A stretch of DNA of 64,000 nt from Pedobacter cryoconitis (GTDB lineage Bacteria > Bacteroidota > Bacteroidia > Sphingobacteriales > Sphingobacteriaceae): the NCBI RefSeq assembly GCF_014200605.1, contig NZ_JACHCE010000002.1, positions 53,300-117,299 on the forward strand, read 5' to 3'. Below the pieces are notes generated by a model. That model saw nothing but the letters and a program-made list of their open reading frames with translations, was not told the origin of the DNA and did not search any database. Of this stretch, positions 26,431 through 35,263 are shown in pieces. Position 1 is the stretch's first letter; each line of letters begins with the position of its first letter. Made by a program: the position numbers and the translations under genes.

Positions 26431-27359
26431 CCTTAGTTCAACTGGAATATATTGTAGCTGTAGATACCTACAGGAGCTTTGTTGGTGCCGCTGAAAAGTG
26501 CTTTGTAACTCAGCCAACGCTGAGTATGCAAGTACAAAAGCTGGAAGAAATGCTGAATGTGAAAATATTCGACAGAAGCAAACAACCTGTAATACCTACA
26601 GAAATCGGTTCTCAAATCATAGAACAAGCCCGCCTGGTCCTACAGGAGAGTCAAAAAATCAAAGAAATTATCAGCAGTCAGCAACAGGATATTGTTGGTG
26701 AACTTAAAGTGGGTATTATTCCTACTGTAGCCCCTTACTTATTACCGCAGGTGATCGCTTCAATGATGGAGAAATATCCTGACCTGAAATTACTCATCTG
26801 GGAATATACGACTGAAGATATTATTCATCACCTTAAAACGGGCGTACTGGACTGCGGTATCCTGGCTACTCCTCTAGGAGATACTTCAATTACGGAAATC
26901 CCGATGTATTACGAGAATTTTGTGACATATATCAGCAAGAACAGTAAGCTCTTTAAGAAGAAAAACATTGATGCCAATGATTTAGAGGATGAAAATATCT
27001 GGTTGCTTAACGAAGGCCATTGTATGCGTTCACAGGTACTTAATATTTGCAGATCTACAAAGGATAACCGCTTGCAGGGTTTAACTTATAATACAGGAAG
27101 TGTAGAGACACTGATCCGTATGGTGGATATGAATAATGGGGCTACGTTGTTGCCAGAATTGGCTTTGACGGAATTAACTGCTAAACAACTCAGCAAAGTG
27201 AGAACGTTTAAATCTCCGGAACCTGTAAGGGAAATTAGTTTGGTGACACATAAGAATTATATCAAGAAAAGGATGTTGAATGCGCTTAAGGAAGAGATTT
27301 TGGCGATTATACCGAAGGCGATGAAACAGAAGAAGAAAAAGGATGTCGTAGGGATCTAG
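26427..27359 (+). CDS. oxyR: LysR-type peroxide sensor OxyR
   Basis: The 310-residue regulator has an N-terminal winged helix (AAEKCFVTQPTLSMQVQKLE) and a periplasmic-binding-like sensor domain. The segment GHCMRSQVLNIC, near residue 200, has Cys-His context and a second Cys nine residues on, the same spacing as Cys199 and Cys208 of E. coli OxyR. It should activate peroxide defence genes when that disulphide forms. It converges with sod, and its promoter carries OxyR half-sites. Confidence 0.9.
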   Translation: MTLVQLEYIVAVDTYRSFVGAAEKCFVTQPTLSMQVQKLEEMLNVKIFDRSKQPVIPTEIGSQIIEQARLVLQESQKIKEIISSQQQDIVGELKVGIIPTVAPYLLPQVIASMMEKYPDLKLLIWEYTTEDIIHHLKTGVLDCGILATPLGDTSITEIPMYYENFVTYISKNSKLFKKKNIDANDLEDENIWLLNEGHCMRSQVLNICRSTKDNRLQGLTYNTGSVETLIRMVDMNNGATLLPELALTELTAKQLSKVRTFKSPEPVREISLVTHKNYIKKRMLNALKEEILAIIPKAMKQKKKKDVVGI

Positions 27360-27599
27360 AGGGAGGGGTACCGGGCTTCGCAAAAAAAAATTGTACTATA
27401 TTCAGCCGGCATTACCTTTTCCTGAAGAAGGAAAAAGAACGCTATGTCCTCACATGAGTACAAGTTTTTTTTATATCCCTGCCTGGTTGGTGGTTATTGA
27501 TTGGTGGCTACGAAAATATAATTATTTGTACCTAACCATCCTTACAGGAACACCTGAAACCTGGCGATATCTCCGGTCCGGATTGCGCCTCAGGGTAGC
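27360..27599. other. Intergenic stretch between oxyR and the copy 2 hairpin
   Basis: No supportable gene. A 70-codon frame starting at 27391 runs into the hairpin arm and looks random. A small CTTTTTCC-type hairpin appears near 27415-27440 and could contribute to termination of oxyR. Confidence 0.5.
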
Positions 27600-27690
27600 C
27601 TAAAATAAAAGGGAAGGCCGTGTTTTCTGACATCAGCCATCCCTTCAGATGGGTGCGGACAGTAAAACACGGCCTTCCCTTTTATTTTAG
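27600..27690. repeat. Conserved-core long hairpin element, copy 2 (oxyR/sod junction)
   Basis: Perfect 27-bp arms at 27600-27626 and 27664-27690 enclose a 37-nt core that matches copy 1 at 29 of 37 positions. The apical pair T-A of copy 1 is C-G here, a compensatory change. It ends 14 nt from the sod stop codon. Confidence 0.88.
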
Positions 27691-27704
27691 AGTTCCTTTA
27701 AAGC

Positions 27705-28310
27705 TTACGCTTTTTTGAAACGTTCTGCAACTGCGTCCCAGTTTACTACATTCCAGAATGCAGCAATATAATCAGGACGTTTGTTTTGATATTTTAAGTA
27801 ATAAGCATGTTCCCAAACATCCATTCCTAAGATTGGAGTACCTTTAACCTCAGCAATATCCATTAATGGATTATCCTGGTTAGGAGTTGAAGAAACAATT
27901 AATTTACGGTCAGCACCAACGCTTAACCAAGCCCATCCAGAACCGAAACGGGTTGCACCTGCCTCAGCAAATTTAGTTTTGAACTCAGCGAAAGAACCAA
28001 AAGCAGCTTTAATAGCCTCAGCTAATTCTCCTGTAGGCTCACCACCTTTATTGTGACCCATAACTTCCCAGAATAATGAGTGATTGAAGTGACCACCACC
28101 ATTGTTTCTTACTGCTGCAGGAAACTTAGAGATATGTTTGATAATCTCTTCAATGCTTTGTGAAGCTTCAGGTTTGCCTTCTAAAGCTTTGTTTAAATTC
28201 GTAACATAAGCCTGGTGATGTTTATCATGGTGAATTTCCATGGTTGTTTTATCGATATGCGGTTCTAGTGCATCTGTTGCGTAAGGTAACGCAGGTAATT
28301 CAAAAGCCAT
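27705..28310 (-). CDS. sodA: Superoxide dismutase (Fe/Mn family)
   Basis: Dismutates superoxide in the cytoplasm. The 201-residue protein has the metal ligands in order: His in [13 protein letters not shown], His in NHSLFW, and Asp and His in [30 protein letters not shown] and the GSGWAWL region are typical. Fe or Mn preference cannot be fixed by eye. It faces oxyR, so OxyR control is plausible though no half-sites are obvious upstream of it. Confidence 0.95.
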   Translation of the reverse strand: MAFELPALPYATDALEPHIDKTTMEIHHDKHHQAYVTNLNKALEGKPEASQSIEEIIKHISKFPAAVRNNGGGHFNHSLFWEVMGHNKGGEPTGELAEAIKAAFGSFAEFKTKFAEAGATRFGSGWAWLSVGADRKLIVSSTPNQDNPLMDIAEVKGTPILGMDVWEHAYYLKYQNKRPDYIAAFWNVVNWDAVAERFKKA

Positions 28311-28346
28311 ATTATTGTATATTTAAGTTTAAAAATTAATGGTTCA

Positions 28347-28354
28347 CAAAGATA
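28347..28354 (-). promoter_or_regulatory. -7 box for the superoxide dismutase gene
   Basis: On the minus strand TATCTTTG matches TAnnTTTG, 36 nt before the ATG. No -33 TTTG is seen at the right distance, which may mean dependence on an activator. Confidence 0.5.
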
Positions 28355-28390
28355 ACATTCGAGGCTAAGTATTGTTCAGTATTTTGTCAT

Positions 28391-28864
28391 TTACCCTCGT
28401 TTGTTCTCAAAAAACCGCTTCATCAGTTGTGCACATTCCGCTGCCAGTACGCCTTTTTGTGTCACTGTTTTTGGATGAAGCAAATTAGCATTTTTGCTTG
28501 TAAATCCACGCTTTTCTTCTGAAGCCCCATAAACTATTCTGCTAATCTGAGTCCAGTAAGCCGCTCCCGCACACATTACACAAGGCTCAATCGTTACATA
28601 CAGTGTGCAATCTTTCAGATACTTGCCGCCAAGAGTCAGACTTGCTGCAGTGAATGCCTGCATCTCGGCATGCGCCGTAACATCATTCAGTTGCTCGGTA
28701 AGGTTATGTCCGCGTCCAACAATCCTGCCCTTGCAAACCACAATTGCCCCGATAGGAATTTCTTCATTGTCAAAGGCTATTTGTGCTTCCTGTAAAGCAA
28801 GACGCATATAATGCTCATCTTCTTTAGGCAAGTCGTTTTCTTCAGAAAAATTATAATAACTCAT
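28391..28864 (-). CDS. tadA: tRNA-specific adenosine deaminase / CMP-dCMP deaminase family
   Basis: The zinc deaminase motifs are HAEMQAF (catalytic Glu) and PCVMCAGA (two zinc Cys). At 157 residues and with GAIVVCKGRIVGRGHN, it fits TadA, which converts A34 of tRNA-Arg to inosine. A free-nucleoside deaminase cannot be excluded. It is preceded by the CsaA-like gene with a 5-bp gap. Confidence 0.88.
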   Translation of the reverse strand: MSYYNFSEENDLPKEDEHYMRLALQEAQIAFDNEEIPIGAIVVCKGRIVGRGHNLTEQLNDVTAHAEMQAFTAASLTLGGKYLKDCTLYVTIEPCVMCAGAAYWTQISRIVYGASEEKRGFTSKNANLLHPKTVTQKGVLAAECAQLMKRFFENKRG

Positions 28865-28869
28865 TTAAT

Positions 28870-29205
28870 CTAACACAATTTACTGCCATTGGGTACTTTC
28901 CCCATCAGCGTTGTTAATACAATATTTCCATCTTCATCAGCAAATCCGGTGACTAAAAACTCGGACATAAACTTGCCAATTTGCTTCTTCGGGAAATTAA
29001 CCACACCAACTATTTGTTTTCCTACTAATTCTTCTTTCGTATAATGGGCAGTAATTTGTGCACTGCTCATTTTTTCTCCATACTCACCGAAATCTACCCT
29101 GACTTTATAAGCAGGGTTTCTGGCTTCAGGAAATTCCAGGACTTCTAAAATTGTGCCTGCTCTTAATTCGACCTTCTCAAAATCATTCCAGTCTATATGC
29201 TCCAT
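28870..29205 (-). CDS. csaA: tRNA-binding domain protein (CsaA-like)
   Basis: A 111-residue OB-fold protein with [11 protein letters not shown], a central [11 protein letters not shown] and [17 protein letters not shown]. This matches CsaA and the tRNA-binding domain of MetRS and EMAP-II. CsaA is described as a chaperone linked to protein export in Bacillus. A tRNA-related role is equally possible given tadA in the same unit. Confidence 0.87.
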   Translation of the reverse strand: MEHIDWNDFEKVELRAGTILEVLEFPEARNPAYKVRVDFGEYGEKMSSAQITAHYTKEELVGKQIVGVVNFPKKQIGKFMSEFLVTGFADEDGNIVLTTLMGKVPNGSKLC

Positions 29206-29296
29206 ATTTGATATCCAATTTTGTACACCGATAAAATTACGAATCTTCAGCTTATAAAGCCGTATGTTGCGTATTGCTTTTTATTACCTTTGTAAC

Positions 29297-30484
29297 ATGA
29301 TTGATGTTGTACTTAAAAAAGGCAAGGAAAAAGCCGTCCACCAAAAACACCCCTGGATATTTTCAGGAGCGATAGATAAAGTTAAAGGTAATCCGCTAAA
29401 TGGCGAGGTTATCAGGGTTCTTGCAGCCGACCAGTCTTTTTTAGGTTATGGTTATTATAACGGCCAGTCACGCGTAGCAGTACGTTTATTGGAATGGGAA
29501 GAAGACAACATCATTGATAAAGCATGGTATGAGCTCAGGTTAAAAAATGCAATTGCTTCCCGTGCCCACCTGCTTAGCGATCTGGAAACGAATACTTGCC
29601 GCCTGGTATTTAGCGAAGCTGATTACCTGCCAGGATTAATCGTTGATAAATATGCCGATTATCTTTCCCTACAGATCCTGAGCGCAGGAATGGAGAATGT
29701 TAAAGCTGAACTGATTGAGATCTTAATCGCAGAATTAAACCCTATAGGAATCTTTGATAAAAGCGATGCGAACGCACGTACACATGAGAACCTGGAAGTT
29801 TCACAGGGACTGCTTTGGGGAGAAACCCCGCCAGAATTTATTGAAGTAAAAGAAAATGGTGTTCGTTACCACATCAATATCGCAGATGGTCAGAAATCCG
29901 GGTTCTATTGCGATCAGCGCGATAACCGTGAAATCCTTGCTGCTTATACAAAAGATAAAGAAGTACTGGATTGTTTCTGTTACAGCGGCGGGTTCACTTT
30001 AAACAGCTTAAAACATGGTGCTAAACATCTAACCAGTGTAGACAGTTCAGCGTTGGCCATTGAAACGTTAAAACACAATCTTGGTTTAAACGGATTCATG
30101 GAACATCAGCAAACCAGCATACAATCTGACGTAAACAAACAGCTCCGCACTTTTAAAGAGGAAGGAAAGCTTTTTGATGTGATCGTCCTTGATCCGCCAA
30201 AATATGCCCCTTCAAGATCTGCATTGGACAGGGCTGCCCGTGCTTATAAAGATTTAAACAGATTAGGGATGTTATTGCTTAAAAAAGGCGGTATCCTGGC
30301 TACATATTCCTGCTCCGGAGCCGTTGATCTGGAAACTTTCAAACAGATTATTGCCTGGGCAGCATTGGACGCAGGCAGAGAAGTACAAATCATTAAACAA
30401 TTTCATCAGCCGGAAGACCATCCTGTAAGAATTTCCTTTCCAGAAGGAGAATATCTTAAAGGTTTATTATTGAGGGTATTGTAA
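29297..30484 (+). CDS. Class I SAM-dependent rRNA methyltransferase (RlmI-like)
   Basis: The frame opens at 29264, but the PUA-domain sequence (VVLKKGKEKAVHQKHPWIFSG) starts at the ATG at 29297, which I use. The 395-residue protein has the PUA domain at the N-terminus and the C-terminal methyltransferase domain with VLDCFCYSGGFTL and the catalytic LDPPKYAPS plus TYSCSG. RlmI makes m5C1962 in 23S rRNA. A TACCTTTG just before the ATG would, if used, give a nearly leaderless mRNA. Confidence 0.87.
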   Translation: MIDVVLKKGKEKAVHQKHPWIFSGAIDKVKGNPLNGEVIRVLAADQSFLGYGYYNGQSRVAVRLLEWEEDNIIDKAWYELRLKNAIASRAHLLSDLETNTCRLVFSEADYLPGLIVDKYADYLSLQILSAGMENVKAELIEILIAELNPIGIFDKSDANARTHENLEVSQGLLWGETPPEFIEVKENGVRYHINIADGQKSGFYCDQRDNREILAAYTKDKEVLDCFCYSGGFTLNSLKHGAKHLTSVDSSALAIETLKHNLGLNGFMEHQQTSIQSDVNKQLRTFKEEGKLFDVIVLDPPKYAPSRSALDRAARAYKDLNRLGMLLLKKGGILATYSCSGAVDLETFKQIIAWAALDAGREVQIIKQFHQPEDHPVRISFPEGEYLKGLLLRVL

Positions 30485-30521
30485 TAGAAAAAAAAGCATT
30501 TTATTCATAGGGGTAGCAAAC

Positions 30522-30562
30522 AAATTTGCGTTTTGTTTGTAGATTAGACAAAACGCAAATTT
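30522..30562 (+). promoter_or_regulatory. 15-bp inverted repeat upstream of the bestrophin gene
   Basis: AAATTTGCGTTTTGT (30522-30536) and ACAAAACGCAAATTT (30548-30562) are perfect arms with an 11-nt loop, 38 nt after the methyltransferase stop and 5 nt before the next ATG. No T run follows, so an operator or 5' leader hairpin is likelier than a terminator. Confidence 0.5.
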
Positions 30563-30567
30563 CCCGA

Positions 30568-31479
30568 ATGCTAATAGTACATAATATCCGGTTAAGCCGT
30601 ATTCTAAGGAATACATGGCAAGTAGACCTCATCATGATCTTTTCCTGCACAGGAGCTTATCTTACCAGGGCATTCCTGATTAAACATAACTTTGAGATCC
30701 CATCTATCATTCCTACCGTTTTAGGTACAGCAATAGCTTTTTTTATTGGATTCAATAATAATCAGGCTTATGACCGGTGGTGGGAAGCCAGAAAAATATG
30801 GGGTGCGCTCGTCAATGATTCCAGATCATGGGCAAGAAGTGTCATTACCTATATCTCTCAGAATGAAGTCAGCAACCAGGATTTTAAAGCAATAAAAGAC
30901 AGAATGGTCCGCCGGCATATCGGTTTCCTATATGCACTTAAAGCCAAACTCAGGGATGCTGTTGATGAAAACTATCAGCAATACCTGGATGAAGCAGATC
31001 TGCAGGAAATTAATCTGCACAGTAATGTACACAATGCAATCCTGACACTGCAATCCAGAGACTTACAGCAATTGAGTAAAGATGGGATGATAGATGGCTT
31101 CCGTTTTATGGAGCTGAACCAGCTACTGGTTAAATTCTCTGACCATATGGGCAGAGCGGAAAGAATCAAAAACACTGTTTTCCCAACCACTTACAATTAT
31201 TTCACCAAAGTCTTTATCTGGTTATTTGTCGTTTCTCTAACACTGGTAGTGAGCCATGAAGCAGGTGTATGGGCAATTTTTATTGGCTGGCTGGTAGGCT
31301 TTGTTTTTGTTTCCACACAAATCAATGGAATGAGCCTGATTGATCCTTTCGAAAATAACTCATCCTCAGTTCCACTGAACCAGATTACCAGAACTATTGA
31401 GATCAATTTACTGGAAATGATAGGTGCCGAAAAAATTCCTGCACCTGTCAAACCTATTAATGACGAATATATTCTGTAA
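30568..31479 (+). CDS. Bestrophin-family (UPF0187) anion channel
   Basis: The ATG at 30568 gives 303 residues; the open frame extends upstream to a TTG at 30526, but that part lies in the inverted repeat. Features are the N-terminal WQVDLIMIFSC membrane segment, the FNNNQAYDRWWEARKIWG pore-lining signature, a helical middle and a second pair of membrane segments at about 225-260 ending in INGMSLIDPFE. Bestrophins form pentameric chloride channels. Physiological role in bacteria is unclear. Confidence 0.88.
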   Translation: MLIVHNIRLSRILRNTWQVDLIMIFSCTGAYLTRAFLIKHNFEIPSIIPTVLGTAIAFFIGFNNNQAYDRWWEARKIWGALVNDSRSWARSVITYISQNEVSNQDFKAIKDRMVRRHIGFLYALKAKLRDAVDENYQQYLDEADLQEINLHSNVHNAILTLQSRDLQQLSKDGMIDGFRFMELNQLLVKFSDHMGRAERIKNTVFPTTYNYFTKVFIWLFVVSLTLVVSHEAGVWAIFIGWLVGFVFVSTQINGMSLIDPFENNSSSVPLNQITRTIEINLLEMIGAEKIPAPVKPINDEYIL

Positions 31480-31482
31480 TTG

Positions 31483-32538
31483 CTATTCTTCTTCTTTAAA
31501 GTAAACTTTATAATAGTTCATAGACTTATCGTCATCAAAACCTTTTTCTATGAGCTCTTTGTTTCCGTGAATATAGATATGGAAGTTTTTATCCAGTTTT
31601 AACACACTTTTGAATGCTTTGGCTTGTTTTTTAACCGCAGCTCCCGAAATATCAAAACTATCAGGTATAGGGGTTTCGAATTCTTCTTCGTAATTCTTTT
31701 TATAATTTTTGAAAGACTCGATCCCATCTTTATTCCCAATCACTTCGTTAGAGAACTCATCCATATCAAAACTCTCCTTCTCTTTGAAATACTTCATGGA
31801 GCGGTTCAGCAGATCTATCTTATCAGCTTTAGTAATATCATACTCCTGATCGAGTTTGTCTGTTACAAAGCTTTTATATACCCCTAATACGTTCTTTGTC
31901 TGATTATAATTATCATTTCTGACTTTGAGCTTTAAAAACTCGTCTTTCCAGTACACAGCTTCATTACTTTTGTTGGTCTGATCTATAACAGCAACTTTAT
32001 AGCCTTCTTCTTTTTCAGTATTAAAGATAATGCATCCTTTATCAAGTTTATTGATATTGATCGCATCTTCTTCATAACTCAGTGCAAAACCTGCCTGCTC
32101 GGGATAAACCTTCAGGTAAGTTTCTTTTGTCTCTGATTTAAAGATCCCAATGGCATCATGCAGCTCTCCTTCAATCTGTACGTTTTCAAAATAGGCGACA
32201 TACAACTCCCCTGCTTTAATTTTAGGATGGTTAGAGGTATCGTAAAGAAATTTTGCCAGCTGCTCACTATTTTTATGAAAGTGCTCTCCATTTTCAAATA
32301 CCTGCGCAATGAAATGGTAAACCTCATTCAGATTCAAGTCGTCATTCGGATGAAAAAAACGGAAAATCTCATTAACCTTTTCATAAGGACTTAAAAAATA
32401 TTGGATCAGCAGGTTTTTTAACTGCTCATCCTGAATTTGCATCGAAGCTTCAGATAATACATAAAACTCATCTTGTGCCTTATTACCAATTCTATGTATA
32501 GAAAGCTCTGCTAGAGAGGCTTCTGGAAAATAAATCAT
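31483..32538 (-). CDS. Nucleoid-associated protein (NdpA/YejK family)
   Basis: A 351-residue protein fitting the 37-kDa nucleoid-associated family: N-terminal LSIHRIGNK, then an acidic, mostly helical middle, and GCIIFNTEKEEGYKVAVID. No membrane segments or signal peptide. Role is DNA association of poorly known purpose. It converges with the bestrophin gene with only 3 bp between stops and no visible terminator. Confidence 0.78.
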   Translation of the reverse strand: MIYFPEASLAELSIHRIGNKAQDEFYVLSEASMQIQDEQLKNLLIQYFLSPYEKVNEIFRFFHPNDDLNLNEVYHFIAQVFENGEHFHKNSEQLAKFLYDTSNHPKIKAGELYVAYFENVQIEGELHDAIGIFKSETKETYLKVYPEQAGFALSYEEDAININKLDKGCIIFNTEKEEGYKVAVIDQTNKSNEAVYWKDEFLKLKVRNDNYNQTKNVLGVYKSFVTDKLDQEYDITKADKIDLLNRSMKYFKEKESFDMDEFSNEVIGNKDGIESFKNYKKNYEEEFETPIPDSFDISGAAVKKQAKAFKSVLKLDKNFHIYIHGNKELIEKGFDDDKSMNYYKVYFKEEE

Positions 32539-32582
32539 ATACGCTGTAATTTATAGCTGTGTTAACGGGATTGCAAAAATAC

Positions 32583-33365
32583 TTATTTTTCTTCTTTTGC
32601 AGTATTCCTGAGCGCTACAGGTTTGGTAGATTTCTTCTTCATTTTCAGATTCAGCAACTCTACCAATACAGAGAATGCCATTGCAAAATAAATATATCCC
32701 TTAGGAATATGCTGATCCAGCCCTTCAGCAAGCAACGAAACACCGATTAACAACAGAAATGAAAGTGCCAGCATTTTCACCGTTGGATGATTATTGACAA
32801 AGTCACTGATCGCATTTGCCGAAACCATCATGATAATCACAGCTATAATTACCGCAGCAATCATAATCTGAACATGATCGGCCATACCTATTGCAGTAAT
32901 GACAGAATCTAAAGAGAAAACAATGTCCAGTACAAGGATCTGTGCAATTACACCAGCAAAAGAATGTACTTTAACCTTCCCTTCTTCTTCCTCTTCCCCT
33001 TCCAGCTTCAGGTGAATTTCATGGGTACTCTTATAAATTAAAAACATCCCCCCTAAAATCAGGATCAGGTCACGGCCCGAGATAGCCAGTTTTTCCAGCC
33101 ATTCTTTATTATCCAGGTTAATCCATTCGCCAATATTAAATAATGTGGCAGTAAGGCTCATCACCCAGCTTAAAGATAAAAGCAATAATACCCTGGTAAT
33201 CATAGCAAGCCCTAATCCCAATTGCCGGCCTTTCTTTTGCTGATGTGCAGGCAATTTTCCAGAAAGGATGGAAATAAATACAATGTTGTCAATTCCCAGT
33301 ACAATTTCCAGAACAGTAAGGGTTAACAGCGAAATCCAGGCTTCGGGTGTACTAAAAAATTCCAT
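32583..33365 (-). CDS. TerC-family integral membrane protein
   Basis: The 260-residue protein has about seven hydrophobic segments and the TerC signature LEIVLGIDNIVFISIL in the first one, repeated as LVLDIVFSLDSVITAIGM in the middle, with conserved Asp residues in the membrane. Relatives act in tellurite resistance or in manganese efflux that supports metalation of exported proteins. A Lys-rich C-terminus faces the cytoplasm. It stands alone downstream of the DUF4097-like operon's terminator. Confidence 0.88.
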   Translation of the reverse strand: MEFFSTPEAWISLLTLTVLEIVLGIDNIVFISILSGKLPAHQQKKGRQLGLGLAMITRVLLLLSLSWVMSLTATLFNIGEWINLDNKEWLEKLAISGRDLILILGGMFLIYKSTHEIHLKLEGEEEEEGKVKVHSFAGVIAQILVLDIVFSLDSVITAIGMADHVQIMIAAVIIAVIIMMVSANAISDFVNNHPTVKMLALSFLLLIGVSLLAEGLDQHIPKGYIYFAMAFSVLVELLNLKMKKKSTKPVALRNTAKEEK

Positions 33366-33387
33366 ATATTAATTGTTTTGCCGTAAA

Positions 33388-33424
33388 GCTAAAAAAAAAG
33401 CTTGTTGAATTAATCAACAAGCTT
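33388..33424 (-). terminator. Terminator after the sigma factor / DUF4097-like operon
   Basis: AAGCTTGTTGA (33398-33408) and TCAACAAGCTT (33414-33424) form the stem; on the minus strand it is followed by a long T run. Confidence 0.85.
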
Positions 33425-33443
33425 CGCACCGATTAGTTTTTTC

Positions 33444-34724
33444 TTATCTAAAGGTAACAGATCCATAATCGGCATTTACACGAATATTTGATCTTCCGCC
33501 ACTCCCGATTTTACCAGTATAGGTTTTTGAATTATCGTCATCCTTAGAATCTCCCTGACGCATGGTTACTTTATCTCCCGATTTAAATCCGCTATAACTG
33601 GTTTGCACATTGAAATCACCATTAAAAGAATCGGAGAAATTCAATTTCGAGTCTACATAATCTGTATTGATAGTTAAGTTTTTACATCCTGCCCCTACTT
33701 CTGTAACTTCAAAATTATTATAGCTCATTTTGAAGTTGCCATCACCTCTTAAGTTCCCAACATTTACATTTGCATATTGCGCTTTAAGATCTAATTTACC
33801 TACCGTACCTATTTTAATATTATTGTATTGCTGTCTGATTACTGCATTCCCTTTGATATTATCAATCCTGGCATTTGCATATTGTATATCCAGATCAAGA
33901 TTATTAACATTTGCAATACTGATTCCCGATCCATATTGTTGTTTAATTACCGCATCCCCTCTGATATTATTAATTGTGACTGTAGCATACTGTGCATTCA
34001 GATCCAGTGTTCCTGCTGCTGCGATAGTTACTCCTGAGCCATATTGCTGCCTGATCACCCCTTTATTAATTTCTGCAATAGTGGTTTTACCATACTGAAC
34101 GGATACATAATTGTTTACACTGGTCAGTTTGCCTGCATTAAAATCCCCATACTGTACCTTGGCATAAAGAGGTCCTGCAAAATCTTCCATATTGACGTTA
34201 CCAAATTCCTGCGTTAAAGTAAGAGAGTTTGTCGCTGGCAGATAAACCACGTAATTTACTTTTACCTCTCTTCTTCGATTCCGCCCCGACCACATATTCC
34301 GTTCACCTATAGTTGTTTTACAAGTGACCTGGTCACCGTTTTTCTCGGCAGATACATTGACCTGGTCAATCAGTTTCCCGGCTTCTTTATCTTCATTGCT
34401 ATAGGCTTTGATCGAAACATCTATTTTCACTTCCTTCTTATCCCAGATTTTAATCACCATTCCGCCATACTGATTGTGAAGATTTATTTTATCTGAGGGA
34501 CTCAAAGAGAAACTCTTACTGATGTACTTTGACCGCATCGAATCATCTCCGTTTTGCAAACCAGTGTTTTGTTCAGGGCTATTTCCAGAAATGGTTGTAT
34601 TGGTATTCACGCTGGAACTTACCGCATAAACAGGGGCCTCATTAATAACCATACCTGTTTCACTTTGCGCATTAGCCATACTAAATGAACACAACAGAGC
34701 TCCTGCAAGGATCAACTTTTTCAT
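33444..34724 (-). CDS. Secreted DUF4097-like beta-repeat protein
   Basis: A 426-residue protein with a signal peptide (residues 1-19, AMANAQ). Residues 223-329 hold three tandem 35-36 residue repeats built on VIRQQYG...LDLNAQYA...IRGDA, as expected for a parallel beta-helix or adhesin-like fold. Its ATG overlaps the anti-sigma gene by 4 bp, so it belongs to the ECF sigma operon. Such putative auto-transporter adhesin-head proteins are common in Bacteroidota. Binding partner unknown. Confidence 0.75.
   Translation of the reverse strand: MKKLILAGALLCSFSMANAQSETGMVINEAPVYAVSSSVNTNTTISGNSPEQNTGLQNGDDSMRSKYISKSFSLSPSDKINLHNQYGGMVIKIWDKKEVKIDVSIKAYSNEDKEAGKLIDQVNVSAEKNGDQVTCKTTIGERNMWSGRNRRREVKVNYVVYLPATNSLTLTQEFGNVNMEDFAGPLYAKVQYGDFNAGKLTSVNNYVSVQYGKTTIAEINKGVIRQQYGSGVTIAAAGTLDLNAQYATVTINNIRGDAVIKQQYGSGISIANVNNLDLDIQYANARIDNIKGNAVIRQQYNNIKIGTVGKLDLKAQYANVNVGNLRGDGNFKMSYNNFEVTEVGAGCKNLTINTDYVDSKLNFSDSFNGDFNVQTSYSGFKSGDKVTMRQGDSKDDDNSKTYTGKIGSGGRSNIRVNADYGSVTFR
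33738..34058 (-). repeat. Three tandem 36-residue repeats in the DUF4097-like protein
   Basis: Residues 223-258, 259-294 and 295-329 share VI(R/K)QQY at the start, LDL in the middle and (R/K)GD or (R/K)GN near the end. The third is one residue shorter and has lost GSG. Confidence 0.75.
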
Positions 34725-35263
34725 ATACTATTCTCCTTTTTATATTGACTGACTTCATTAATAATGAACAGCTGCTGATTTAACAGCTGGATTTGTATTT
34801 CCAGATTTCTGACCATTGCCTTTACAACCATTTGCTGATTTGGACTTCCTGCCATTTCTTTAGTCAGCCCTTCATAGGTTTTATTCAGGACTTCGAAATC
34901 TGCTTTAAATTTGCGGTAGAGTTCAGGGTTTGTTTTCGCAAAAGCCTGTAAACTATCTTGTTTCTGTTCAATCAGGCTTACAAACTTAACTTGTTTCTGT
35001 GCATATACAGGATTCACATCTGCTACACTTAACCGCCCTCTTTTTGCTGGAATAACATACAGGAAGGTAACAGCCAGCACAACTATAAATGAAGCCGCTA
35101 TTCCAGCCCATAGTTGTATATTAAACATCCTTTTATGTTTTTTTTTAAGCTGTTCTTTTTTATCCAGCTCCGCTTCGATTTTATTCCAAAGACCTGCTGA
35201 AGGCCTGTCGGTATCAAACTCCCGCTTGTTGTCCCTGATAAAATCTTCCAGTTTAGTACTCAT
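34721..35263 (-). CDS. Probable anti-sigma factor (single-pass membrane protein)
   Basis: The 180-residue protein has a hydrophilic, charged N-terminus, one membrane segment at about 50-70 (LWAGIAASFIVVLAV) and a helical, Gln-rich periplasmic tail. That layout plus overlap with the ECF sigma gene (11 bp) indicates an anti-sigma factor. I see no zinc-binding HxxxCxxC motif, so it is not a ZAS-type protein. Function inferred from context. Confidence 0.65.
   Translation of the reverse strand: MSTKLEDFIRDNKREFDTDRPSAGLWNKIEAELDKKEQLKKKHKRMFNIQLWAGIAASFIVVLAVTFLYVIPAKRGRLSVADVNPVYAQKQVKFVSLIEQKQDSLQAFAKTNPELYRKFKADFEVLNKTYEGLTKEMAGSPNQQMVVKAMVRNLEIQIQLLNQQLFIINEVSQYKKENSI

Noticed and set aside
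27391-27603. 70-codon open frame after oxyR
   Set aside because: It ends inside the left arm of hairpin copy 2, has no signal, domain or conserved-looking composition, and begins right after oxyR with no promoter.
29264-29296. Upstream start for the rRNA methyltransferase
   Set aside because: The 11 extra codons precede the conserved PUA start and overlap the likely promoter; the ATG at 29297 is better.
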